From the NCBI GenBank assembly GCA_963798775.1, contig CAWCUK010000002.1, forward strand, positions 119,310 to 183,309: DNA of 64,000 bases, read 5' to 3'. Made by a program: the position numbers and the translations under genes. Source of the DNA: CAWCUK01 sp963798775 (GTDB taxonomy: Bacteria > Bacteroidota > Ignavibacteria > Ignavibacteriales > Ignavibacteriaceae). Below are positions 10,234 to 20,100 of this stretch, piece by piece. Position 1 is the first letter of the stretch; each line of letters begins with the position of its first letter. Below the pieces are notes generated by a model, which worked only from the letters and a program-made list of their open reading frames with translations, did no database searches and was not told where the DNA came from.

Positions 10234-12161
10234 AAAAAATTATATACTTTTTTTTATTCTTCATTTTTATTTCTCTGCAAATTTTTCCTCAAGCTAAGTT
10301 TGAACCTGACAACGGCTGTTACGCCGGCGCTTTTATAATGAATGATTCTAATATAAATGGCAACGTTGAGCGGTTTGAACAATTAACCGGGAAAGACCAT
10401 TCAATGTATTTTAGTTATACGGCATACGGACAGCCGTTTCCTGCGGATTGGGTAAAATATTATTCCTCGCAAGGCGCGGTTGTGCAGATTGCTTTTGAAC
10501 CGAATAACGGATTGAATGAAGTTGTAGACGGCGATTACATTAGGAATTGGGCTAGGGAAGCAAGGCGATCCGGAGCTATGATTCTACTGCGCTGGGCGAG
10601 TGAAATGAACGGCAATTGGGTTGCATGGAACGGCGATCCGCAGATTTATATAGAAAAGTTTAAATTAATTCATGATATAATGAAAGAAGAAGCTCCAAAT
10701 GTTGCGATGGTTTGGGCGCCGAATGATATTCCAAATGATCCTAATGTTCCTAAATTTTCTATCCCGGCTTATTATCCCGGCGATGATTATGTTGATTGGG
10801 TTGGAATAGATTTTTACGGAGTTTATTATTATGAGAATGGAACTCCCGAAAGAACCGATCCAAGAGAAAAGCTTAAAGTTGTGTATGATGTTTATTCATC
10901 TAAAAAACCAATTATAATTTGTGAATGGGCGGCGACTCATTACACAGAGCGTGTGAATCCCCCCGAAACAACTACAGATTACGCAATCGCTCAAATGGAT
11001 TCACTTTATTTAAATTTACAGAATCAATTTCCTAAACTTAAAGCTCTCTGCTGGTTCGATATGAACACGCTTTCTACAAACGGAAATAATTTTACCTTAA
11101 CCGATGACCAGCAAGTATTAAATAATTATAAATTGATTATGCGGAATTCTTATTTCCGTTCAACTCCTTATAGAAATGTTCCTGATGTAAAATTATCAAT
11201 CGCGCCTGATACTGCAATTAGAAATAATATTCAATTTGATGTACAAACCGAATGCGATGTTCCATTAGACAGCGCGGTGCTTTTTATGAATGGGAAAAGA
11301 ATTTCTTCATCAAATCAGCCGTTCCAATTTATTGTTAACGCGGCTAATTTTGAAGATGGGATTTATAATCTAAAAGTTGTTGTATACGCTTCTTCCGGAT
11401 TTAATAATTTTGAAGAAATTCCGGTAGTTATTGATAAAGGAGGCAAATATATAAACGCGGTGTATGATGATTCTTCCTCTCATTTAAAATTTAACGGCTC
11501 GTGGTTTATTTCAACTTCGCAGCCCGATAAATTCGGCGATTATTATCATTACTCAAATCCGGGCGACGGGAGCGGGACAGCGATTTGGAATCAAGTTGCC
11601 GCGAATCCGGGATTTTATAATGTATATGCGTGGTGGAGCGAACATCAGAATAGAGCCACGAACGCGCCTTATGTTATTTTTCACGCGGGAAATTATGATA
11701 CGGTAAAAGTTGATCAGCAGAGAAACGGCGGAAGATGGAATCTACTCGGCACTTATTATTTCGGGGCAAATTTAAATGAAACAGTTTCGTTAAATAATAA
11801 CGCTGACGGAATTGTAATTGCAGATGCGGTTAGAATTGAATGGGCTTTTACAACAGATATAAAAAATGAAAAACAAAATTTAATTTCTGATTATTCTCTT
11901 TCCCAGAACTATCCTAATCCTTTTAATCCCAGCACAAAAATCAGATTTCAAATTCCTAAAGAAAGTTATGTAACATTAAAAATTTATGACATTCTCGGGA
12001 ATGAAATAGAAACACTTGTTAATGAAGAAAAACCGGCGGGATTTTATGAGGTACAGTTTTCCGCGGCCGGAAAAAATAGACATTTAGCAAGCGGAATTTA
12101 CTTCTATCAGCTTCGTTCAAATGATTTTGTAGAAACTAAGAAATTTATTTTGATGAAATAA
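10230..12161 (+). CDS. T9SS-exported GH26-like glycosidase with golvesin-type domain
   Basis: Secreted 643-residue protein. A signal peptide (1-22, ending IFPQ) is followed by a TIM-barrel region resembling GH26 beta-mannanases (about 25-300). LLRWASEMNGNW holds the likely acid/base glutamate and IIICEWAAT the likely nucleophile. An Ig-like segment (about 320-405), a golvesin/xanthan-lyase-like beta domain (about 408-545) and a type-A T9SS sorting domain follow. That last domain begins LSQNYPNPFNPSTKIRF and ends KKFILMK. The start overlaps the hpnE stop by four bases, so it may be co-transcribed with the squalene genes although no functional link is evident. The 3' end overlaps the convergent amidohydrolase gene. 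The substrate is an inference; cell-surface polysaccharide such as mannan is likely. Confidence 0.82.
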   Translation: MKKIIYFFLFFIFISLQIFPQAKFEPDNGCYAGAFIMNDSNINGNVERFEQLTGKDHSMYFSYTAYGQPFPADWVKYYSSQGAVVQIAFEPNNGLNEVVDGDYIRNWAREARRSGAMILLRWASEMNGNWVAWNGDPQIYIEKFKLIHDIMKEEAPNVAMVWAPNDIPNDPNVPKFSIPAYYPGDDYVDWVGIDFYGVYYYENGTPERTDPREKLKVVYDVYSSKKPIIICEWAATHYTERVNPPETTTDYAIAQMDSLYLNLQNQFPKLKALCWFDMNTLSTNGNNFTLTDDQQVLNNYKLIMRNSYFRSTPYRNVPDVKLSIAPDTAIRNNIQFDVQTECDVPLDSAVLFMNGKRISSSNQPFQFIVNAANFEDGIYNLKVVVYASSGFNNFEEIPVVIDKGGKYINAVYDDSSSHLKFNGSWFISTSQPDKFGDYYHYSNPGDGSGTAIWNQVAANPGFYNVYAWWSEHQNRATNAPYVIFHAGNYDTVKVDQQRNGGRWNLLGTYYFGANLNETVSLNNNADGIVIADAVRIEWAFTTDIKNEKQNLISDYSLSQNYPNPFNPSTKIRFQIPKESYVTLKIYDILGNEIETLVNEEKPAGFYEVQFSAAGKNRHLASGIYFYQLRSNDFVETKKFILMK

Positions 12162-13497
12162 TTTTATTACATATATCTAAAAAATAATAATTTTTATTCT
12201 TCTTTTTAAAATTACTTGAATCATACATGATTCCGTTGATAAATACATTTAATACTTTTGAGTCGCTTTTAAAATAATTTTTATCTGTTAAAAATAAATT
12301 TGCCGGGACTCCTTTTTGTAAAGCTCCCATCTTTTCGGAATCAGGAAAGATTTCAGCGAAATTTTTAGTAAGCCCGTTTATAATATCATTTTCGGTAAGA
12401 TTATAATTTTTTAATTCAACTAGATTTTTATGAAACTTTTCTACCTTCAAACCAAACTGTCCGAAAGCGAAAAGTATATTGGCCTCTTTTAATTTGCTCG
12501 CGTTCAGCCAATATTCTTTTCTTTCTTCCCTAGGCCGTTCATTTAATTTTTCTAGTTCAGAAGGATTTACTTTTTCTTCAGCGGATAATGAATCAAGCTG
12601 ATTTTCCGGAAGATCTAAGCTGAGTATAACGGGAATATTACTTTCTTTTAATTCGTTAGTAACTTTCCATGCTTCTTTTCCACCGAGTAAAACCAAATCA
12701 AAATTATATTCTTTCCGCAGTTTAAGAACCCTTAGAATATCGATCGCTTTATTAGCTTCAAAAAGAAGAGGAAGTTTTTTATCCAGCACTTGTACTAAAA
12801 TTTCTGAAACTTCATCATAATTCGGGCGGGAAGCATCAGGTGTTCCCTGCTTATAAATATCTTGCCATTGTTTATAACGAATTGCGTCATTAAATAATTG
12901 CCGGAATTTTTCCATAAAATCAATTACAGCAGCGGGAGAAACTCCTTTTTCTCTTTTCATACGGACTAAAACTCCGGCATCTTTAATAACAATTTTTTTA
13001 CTTTCATCTTCAGAATGAAAATTTATAACATCTGCTTTACCTGTAATCATTCCTAAATCTGTAAACACTAACGCGGTTGTAAATCCGGAGGTAATTTGTT
13101 TCTGAAAATATTTTGTTCGGGAAGAAATAAAATTTTTAGAATCGTGCTTGGGATTTATTCCGGCAACAGAATTAGAAGTATTCCCGGGAGTATATTTAGA
13201 AGTATCTTTCGAAACCTTAACTTCAATTTCCAAAGCACCGTTTATAAAACCGGGATAAACAAAACTATTTTTTCCGTCAAAAATAATTGTATTATTTTCA
13301 GGCGTTATACTTCCTCCTATTTCCTTAATTATTCCCTCATTTATTAGTATAGAAGAATTATTTTGGAAACCTTGTTTTGTAAAAACATTTACATTCTTAA
13401 TCAGAAGTGAAGGAAAGACATTTTCAATTTTGGGTAAATCCTGAGAAAATATCGGAATGCAAAATATTAGAAGCATTAAAAATAAATTGTTTTTCAC
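12145..13497 (-). CDS. Exported amidohydrolase-like protein lacking the metal-binding motif
   Basis: Resembles imidazolonepropionase-type amidohydrolases in fold: an N-terminal beta segment (LLIKNVNVFT, SILINEGIIKEIG) and a C-terminal beta return (KGVPANLFLTDKNYF, NVFINGIMYD). The catalytic HxH that should follow VYPGFI is absent; the sequence there is PGFINGALEIEV, and no other histidine pair replaces it, so it is probably not a metal-dependent hydrolase. The start is set at GTG 13497: GGAG lies four bases upstream and the product begins with a clean signal peptide (MKNNLFLMLLIFCIPIFS). The longer frame to 13560 has no ribosome site and spoils the signal. Such metal-free paralogues occur in Bacteroidota, often beside an active one, which is not seen here. 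Confidence 0.72.
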   Translation of the reverse strand: MKNNLFLMLLIFCIPIFSQDLPKIENVFPSLLIKNVNVFTKQGFQNNSSILINEGIIKEIGGSITPENNTIIFDGKNSFVYPGFINGALEIEVKVSKDTSKYTPGNTSNSVAGINPKHDSKNFISSRTKYFQKQITSGFTTALVFTDLGMITGKADVINFHSEDESKKIVIKDAGVLVRMKREKGVSPAAVIDFMEKFRQLFNDAIRYKQWQDIYKQGTPDASRPNYDEVSEILVQVLDKKLPLLFEANKAIDILRVLKLRKEYNFDLVLLGGKEAWKVTNELKESNIPVILSLDLPENQLDSLSAEEKVNPSELEKLNERPREERKEYWLNASKLKEANILFAFGQFGLKVEKFHKNLVELKNYNLTENDIINGLTKNFAEIFPDSEKMGALQKGVPANLFLTDKNYFKSDSKVLNVFINGIMYDSSNFKKKNKNYYFLDICNKIISSK

Positions 13498-13794
13498 AAA
13501 TCTCCGGGTAAAAATTTTAGTATCATTATATAAAAGTATAAAAATAACAAAATTTTTCATAAAGTTGCGTAAGTGTTTTGGTAAGTTGTTTATTCAAAAG
13601 AAGTTATAGGAAAATTTATTTTATTTAACATACGCAATATTTAACTCGTAGAAAAATTAATAATTTGAATTATTTTAGTGTTGAAAAAATAGATAATAAA
13701 AAGTTATTGTTATTTAAATTTTCAATAATTAATTTCTAAATGATATATAAATAATTATAGGTATTAATAGCTCAAAAAAAGAAAGGGGAGCAAA

Positions 13795-15094
13795 ATGGAT
13801 ACCACTGATATGACAGAAACTAAAACCGCAAAACTTATACTCCGGGATAGGGAGTATGAATTACCTGAAGTCGTTGGATCGGAAGGTGAAGTTGGAGTTG
13901 ATATATCTAAACTTCGTGCTGAAACCGGTGCGATTACTTTGGATAATGGTTACGGAAATACCGGTTCCTGCCGCAGCGCAATAACTTTTATTGATGGCGA
14001 AAAAGGAATATTGCGTTACCGCGGTTACCCGATTGAGGAGTTGGCCGAAAAATCAAATTTTATTGAAGTAAGTTATTTACTTATTTTCGGTCATTTACCG
14101 AATAAAGCTGAGTTGGAAAAATTTCATTACGATTTAACGCATCATAGCCTTATTCATGAAGATATGAAAAAATTCTTTGAAGGATTTCCTCCAACCGCTC
14201 ATCCCATGGGAATTTTATCTTCAATGGTGAGTTCTCTTTCAGCCTTCTACCCTGAAGCCGGTTATGATTCAGATGTAAAACTGAATATTGTAAGACTGCT
14301 TGCAAAATTGAAAACCATCGCGGCTTTCTCTTACAAAAAATCAATCGGCCAGCCTTATGTATACCCTCGTAATGAACTCGGTTATGCTGCCGATATGCTT
14401 CACATGATGTTTGCAGTTCCTTCCGAGCCTTATGAAGTTCCTAAGGTTCTGGAAGAAGCTGTTGATTTATTATTAATTCTTCATGCCGATCATGAACAAA
14501 ACTGTTCAACTTCAACAGTTAGAATGGTAGGAAGCAGTGAAGCGAATTTATTCGCCTCAATTTCCGCCGGTATTTGCGCTCTTTGGGGACCATTGCACGG
14601 AGGCGCGAATCAGCAAGTTATTCAGATGTTAGAAAGAATAAGAGAAGACGGCGGCGATTACAAGAAATATATTGAACTCGCGAAAGATAGAGAATCGAAA
14701 TTTAAATTAATGGGCTTCGGCCATAGAGTTTATAAGAATTTTGATCCTCGTGCGCAGATATCTGAAAAAACACGCGGATAAAGTTCTAAACTCGCTCGGT
14801 GTAAACGATCCTCTTCTTGATATTGCTAAAAATATGGAAGAAATTGCATTGAAGGATAATTACTTCATCGAAAGAAAACTTTATCCTAATGTTGATTTCT
14901 ATAGCGGTATTATCTATAGAGCAATGGGAATCCCTACAAATATGTTTACAGTTATGTTTGCTCTCGGACGTTTGCCGGGTTGGATTGCTCAATGGAAAGA
15001 AATGCGTGAAACCCCGGGTGCAAGAATCTATAGGCCTCGCCAAATTTATGTAGGCGATACTAAACGCACTTACGCAGAGGTTGATGCAAGATAA
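13795..15094 (+). CDS. gltA: Citrate synthase, broken by a +1 frameshift
   Basis: Condenses oxaloacetate and acetyl-CoA to citrate at the entry of the TCA cycle. The first frame (13795 to about 14760) carries HADHEQNCSTSTVRMVG and GPLHGGANQ and ends at GFGHRVYKNFDPRAQI, with the catalytic histidines. The second frame (about 14762-15094) continues LKKHADKVLNSLG and carries the C-terminal domain through MPTNMFTVMFALGRLPGW-like sequence. Removing T14761 joins them into RAQILKKHADK, the expected family sequence, about 432 residues. Read literally, the product stops at 14781 and lacks the C-terminal aspartate region. AGGGGAG precedes the ATG. A terminator follows. A sequence error is the simplest reason. 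Confidence 0.92.
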
Positions 15095-15114
15095 TCTGTT
15101 GAATTCATTTCACA

Positions 15115-15148
15115 AAAAAATCCGGCTTAAAAAATGGCCGGATTTTTT
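15115..15148 (+). terminator. Rho-independent terminator of gltA
   Basis: AAAAAATCCGGC and GCCGGATTTTTT form a 12-bp stem around a 10-base loop, with six Ts at the end. It lies 21 bases after the gltA stop. This also argues that the next gene starts downstream of it. Confidence 0.85.
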
Positions 15149-15217
15149 ATTTTAAATCAATATATCCTATCTTTGAAACTTAATTTTTGTAAAGTAACAA
15201 AGTGTGCCGTTAAACCT

Positions 15218-16354
15218 ATGAATATAAATTTTAACGCGAAAAAAAAGTTTCTAATTCTGTTTCCTTTAATTTTTTCTTTAACATTAATTTCATGCAAAAA
15301 ACAAAACAGTACCCAGCCTGTTGATGATAACCTTGATGCCGAAATTGGGCAAATGCTGATGGTCGGGTTTAAAGGTTTAACAATTACGCCGGAAAATCCC
15401 GTAGTTAATGATTTAACAAATCTTAATATAGGCGGAGTTGTTTTATATGACAAAGATGTTCCTACAAACAGTTACGGAAGAAATATTGAATCTCCCGAGC
15501 AATTGAAGAAATTAACCGCGCAGTTAAAAAAATATTCTCCCAATCTTCTTATCGCGATAGATCAAGAGGGAGGAGTTGTAAATAGACTAAAAACCGGTTA
15601 TGGATTTCCCGCCTCCGTTTCAGAAGAATATTTAGGTGATTTAAACAACCCGGATTCCACAACAAAATATGCCGGAATAACAGCGGCTACTTTGGAAGAA
15701 ATGGGCATAAATGTAAATTTTGCTCCGGTTGTAGATTTAAACATAAATCCGAATAATCCGGTAATCGGGAAATTAAAAAGAAGCTTCTCTGCCGATCCTT
15801 CAGTAGTCACTTCTAATTCCGAGGAAATGATTAAGACTTTTCACAAGCATAAAGTTTTAGCTTCATTAAAACATTTTCCCGGACACGGAAGTTCGCAAAG
15901 CGATTCTCATCTTGGATTTACGGATGTAACAAATACTTGGCAGCCTGTTGAGCTTGAACCGTATAAAAATCTTATTGAAAAAAATTACGCTGATCTTATA
16001 ATGACCGCGCATATTTTTAACGCGAATCTTGATTCAACTTTTCCCGCGACTTTATCAAAACCAATAATTACCGGAATTTTAAGGGACAGTCTCAACTATG
16101 ATGGAATTGTAGTTTCAGATGATATGCAGATGGGGGCTATCGCGGATCATTACGGATTAGAAACGGCAATTTATAATTCAATAAATGCGGGTGTGGATAT
16201 AATTTTATTTTCTAATAATTCTGTTTTTGATCCGCAAATTGCACAGAAATCAATTGAAATAATTAAGAAATTAATAAACGACGGTAAAATTAGCCGGGAG
16301 AGAATTGATAAATCTTATCAAAGAATAATTAAATTAAAGAGTAGAATTAATTAA
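15218..16354 (+). CDS. GH3 beta-N-acetylhexosaminidase lipoprotein (NagZ-like)
   Basis: Glycoside hydrolase family 3 enzyme of the NagZ type, which removes N-acetylglucosamine from peptidoglycan fragments. It carries LIAIDQEGGVVNRLK, KHFPGHGSSQSDSH (the loop that supplies the general acid in NagZ enzymes) and VVSDDMQMGAI with the nucleophile aspartate. The frame opens at 15134 inside the gltA terminator, so I start at ATG 15218. That gives a lipoprotein signal with lipobox LISC (Cys26) and a 378-residue product. It is single-domain, without the second domain of plant-type GH3 enzymes. It is probably lipid-anchored in the envelope. The DUF985 gene follows after 19 bases. Confidence 0.87.
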   Translation: MNINFNAKKKFLILFPLIFSLTLISCKKQNSTQPVDDNLDAEIGQMLMVGFKGLTITPENPVVNDLTNLNIGGVVLYDKDVPTNSYGRNIESPEQLKKLTAQLKKYSPNLLIAIDQEGGVVNRLKTGYGFPASVSEEYLGDLNNPDSTTKYAGITAATLEEMGINVNFAPVVDLNINPNNPVIGKLKRSFSADPSVVTSNSEEMIKTFHKHKVLASLKHFPGHGSSQSDSHLGFTDVTNTWQPVELEPYKNLIEKNYADLIMTAHIFNANLDSTFPATLSKPIITGILRDSLNYDGIVVSDDMQMGAIADHYGLETAIYNSINAGVDIILFSNNSVFDPQIAQKSIEIIKKLINDGKISRERIDKSYQRIIKLKSRIN

Positions 16355-16373
16355 AATTATAAAAAAATAATTT

Positions 16374-16877
16374 ATGCACGAAAAAGCAAAATATTATATT
16401 TCAAAACTCGATTTAACACCGCATCCCGAAGGCGGATATTTTAAAGAAATATACAGGGCGGGTGAAATTTATGAAGCAGATTTTCTTCCTGAAAGATATA
16501 ATTCTAATCGAGCGTTTTCTACTTCAATTTATTTTTTGTTAGAGAGTAATCAAGTTTCAACTTTTCATAAATTAAAGTCTGATGAAATCTGGCATTTTTA
16601 CGATGGAAGTCCCGTTACCATTTTTTGTATTGAAAAAAAAGGAAATTTCCGTCAAATTAAGCTAGGACAAAATTTAGAAGCAGGGGAAGTACTGCAGACA
16701 GTTATAAAAAGAGATACATGGTTCGGCGCAAAAGTAAACGGGAAAAATTCCTTTACTTTTGTTGGCTGTACTGTATCGCCGGGTTTTGATTTTGATGATT
16801 TTGAACTGGGGGAAAGAGAAAATCTTATCCGGCAATTTCCTCAACATAAAAATATAATAGAAGAACTGACCAAATAG
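16374..16877 (+). CDS. DUF985 cupin-fold protein
   Basis: Small cytoplasmic beta-barrel of the DUF985 (YML079-like) cupin family, 167 residues. It begins with the family hallmark LDLTPHPEGGYFKE and also shows ISTSIYFLL-like sequence, DEIWHFYDGSPV, and GCTVSPGFDFDDFEL near the end. Family members are cupin folds, but a reaction is not established for most. It lies 19 bases after the GH3 gene and is probably co-transcribed with it. An AT-rich hairpin at 16931-16953 may end the unit. Confidence 0.85.
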   Translation: MHEKAKYYISKLDLTPHPEGGYFKEIYRAGEIYEADFLPERYNSNRAFSTSIYFLLESNQVSTFHKLKSDEIWHFYDGSPVTIFCIEKKGNFRQIKLGQNLEAGEVLQTVIKRDTWFGAKVNGKNSFTFVGCTVSPGFDFDDFELGERENLIRQFPQHKNIIEELTK

Positions 16878-17185
16878 TAAAAATTTTATGCAGCTTCTCC
16901 GATGCGTGATAATCAATAAGTGAAAAAAAATTACCTTATTTAATTTAAGGTAAAGTTATAATTTGCTTTATAAAAATAAGATAGCAAGCCTTATTATTTG
17001 AATTTAAGAGCATAATTATCTAACTTTTTTAGCCATAAAATAATTTACAAGGAGAAATATAGAATATTTTTTACTGTTTGATTTATTCGTTAACTTATCT
17101 AGGTAGGGCACCTTATCAGACATAGAAAAATAAATCTAGTTCGGGAGAGTATCCGCGTAATTATTTTTTGGATAGTCCTTTTCTA
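16878..17185. other. Intergenic stretch upstream of sprA with a hairpin
   Basis: No gene is seen. At 16931-16953, TTACCTTA and TAAGGTAA form a perfect 8-bp stem with a 7-base loop, placed as a weak terminator for the DUF985 gene (no T run follows). The rest is the presumed sprA promoter and leader; no convincing promoter boxes are visible. Confidence 0.5.
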
Positions 17186-20100
17186 TGCGGCTATCAACGT
17201 TGGTTTTCATTCTCCTTATAAAACTCAAGTCAATCAAGCATACTGGACTGATGCCTGTTTCAGATATTATTCCGGTTTAGCCAAGCTGCATTTAAAGGAA
17301 GAACAGCATTTAAATTCTCCTCTTGAATATAAAGCTGTTCCAGAAAAGCCTGTTAAATCCTCAGAAATTTCTGCTTCTTCCGAAGATAAAGTTGTATCAT
17401 TGGCGGACGCAAAATTTTCCCAAGTTAAATTTCCGGTAAGTTTTGATTCTGATTCTACTAACGCCGATTCTTCAAAAGACAGTTCTGAAGTAAATCCTAT
17501 TTTTAGGCAATTAGATTCATTAAAGGCGATTGAGGATTCTCTACAAAAATTTAAAAGATTTGGAACTGATTCTACAGGAATTATAGATACTCTTTTGGCT
17601 AAAGATACTTTAAGCGTTGATTCCATGGCGTTAGATTCTACCGCTAGATTGAAATATTTTCATTATCAAAGGGAAGATCATCCATACGTAACACTACAAC
17701 AGAAGAAACCTTCAGCGTTTTTTGCCCAGCCGACGGACAGAGTGCGAACAGTAGAAATTGATTCAACCGGGAAATTTGTCATTGTAAAAGAAAAAATAGC
17801 GGGGCAGCAAACCAAAGAAGTCCTTCGAATGCCGCTCGATGAGTATATCCATCTTAAAATGGCGCTTAATGAAAGAGCTTTGTGGGAGAGTATCGGATAT
17901 GCTTATGAATTAAAAGATAACAAAAAAGGTCTCGGTGAATTAATAAAGGATATTACCGATTTTGAAATTCCTCTGCCGAGTGTAGGAGTTTTAAGTATTT
18001 TCGGTGAGCCTAAAATTAGTTTAAAAATTGGCGGTGCGGTTGATATACACGGCGCCTGGCGAAATGAAACTACGGAAGGCGTTACCGCTTCACGTCTAGG
18101 AAATACCAGAAATGAACCCGACTTCAAACAGCAAGTTCAAATTAGTGTGCAGGGAACAATCGGTGATAAATTAAATATTAATGCCGATTGGAATACCGAA
18201 CGGACTTTTGAATACGAAAATCAATTAAAAATTAAATATACCGGCTATGAAGATGAAATAATTCAAAGTGTTGAAGCCGGAAATGTTTCGCTGCAGACTT
18301 CTCCTTTAGTCGGCGGTAGTGAAGCATTATTTGGTATAAAAGCAAAATTTAAAATGGGGCCGTTAACTTTAACTACTCTCGCCAGTCAAAAGAAAGGTGA
18401 AGTTAAAGAAGTTTCTGTAAGCGGCGGAACAACAAGCCAGCCGTTTAATTTGCGCGCGTATGATTATTCCAAAAATCATTATTTTGTTGATACTACATAC
18501 AGGCCTTTATTTTGAAAGATATTATTCGAACGCTACTCCGGATATTGATCCTACAAAAAGAATTGTAAATATTGAAGTATGGAAATCTATTTCTGTTTCA
18601 ACAACAAATCCCAATGAAAGAAAAGCTAACGCTTTTATTGAATTGCCCTCTTTAACAAAGAGTGAAAAATACGCCGATACATATAGGGATAATTTAGCCG
18701 CAACCGGAACCGAAGGAAACGCGGAAACCGGACGATTCCTTTTACTACAGCCCGGAGACGATTATATATTACATCCTGAAACCGGATATATTACTTTTAA
18801 AACTCAAATACAAGATCAAGATGTAATAGCTGTAGCGTATGAAGTGGAAAACGGACCCGGCTCGGCTGATGATTCTTTTATCGGAGAATTTTTAAAAAAT
18901 TCAAACGCGGCTACCGACACATCTCAGACATTAGTCCTGAAACTTGTAAAACCGAAAAACCTACAACCCGGCGGCCCATACGCGCGCGCGTGGAAATTAT
19001 TATTAAAAAATATTTATCCTCTCGGCGGAAGAAATATTAAACAAGAAGGCTTTGAATTTAATATAGAATATGAAGTTGAAGGACAAGAACCTGTTACTGC
19101 TTTTCCTACTCCGCAAGGCTCTATTAAATTATTAAATGCTTTTGGACTTGATGTTAATGATGCCGCGAACTCGGGTAATCCGGATGATATTTTTGATTAT
19201 CGGCCGAGTATTACAATTATTCCCGAAACCGGTGAGGTTATTTTTCCTACTCTTGAACCTTTCGGAAACGATCTTCCGACTGAATTGCCGGATTCTGTTA
19301 AATTCAGTGATGTATACGATACTCTTAGAACATTCGCGCAGCAGAATAAAATTAAAGATAAATGGCTGCTTACCGGTAAATATTCGGGCGAGGCCACTTC
19401 TACTTATCAATTAGGATTTAATATTGTTGAAAATTCGGTTCGTGTACTTTTAAATGGAAGAGAATTGACTCCCGGCGTTGATTATGTTGTAGATTATAAT
19501 ATCGGCCAGTTGACAATCAGAAATGACGCCGCGCTTGTGCCAGGTGCCGATTTAAAGATTACTTACGAACAAAATGATTTATTCCAGCTTGCATCCAAAA
19601 CATTCTTAGGCGCTCGCGGTGTTTTCGATTTTTCAAAAAGAACCAAACTTGGTTTTTCTATTCTAAATCTTAATCAGCAAACTTTAAGCGATAAAGTTAG
19701 AATTGGTGAAGAACCATTAAGTAATACAATTTACGGTGTAGATTTCAGCACCGGCGGTGATCTTCCTTTTTTAACAAGAGCGCTTGATAATGTGATTTCC
19801 ACAAGGGAAATGTCTTCATTTTCATTATCCGGAGAATATGCTTATATCAATCCGGATCCAAATACAAAGAAAAGTACAATTTCATCCGATAAAGGCGCGA
19901 GTATTGCTTATATAGATGATTTTGAGGGAGCAAAACGAACGATTCCGGTTGGAGTAAACTATACCGGCTGGAAAGATTTAAGTCCTCCCGATAGACTGCC
20001 TGAGTTACCTGATACTATATCTAATATGTCCAAAATGGATTATAAAGGAAAAAGTTTTTGGTATACCGCAACTCCCTCGAATGTTAATGTAAGAGATATT

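Noticed and set aside
15134..15217. 28-residue N-terminal extension of the GH3 lipoprotein
   Set aside because: It would start inside the gltA terminator and hide the lipoprotein signal peptide.
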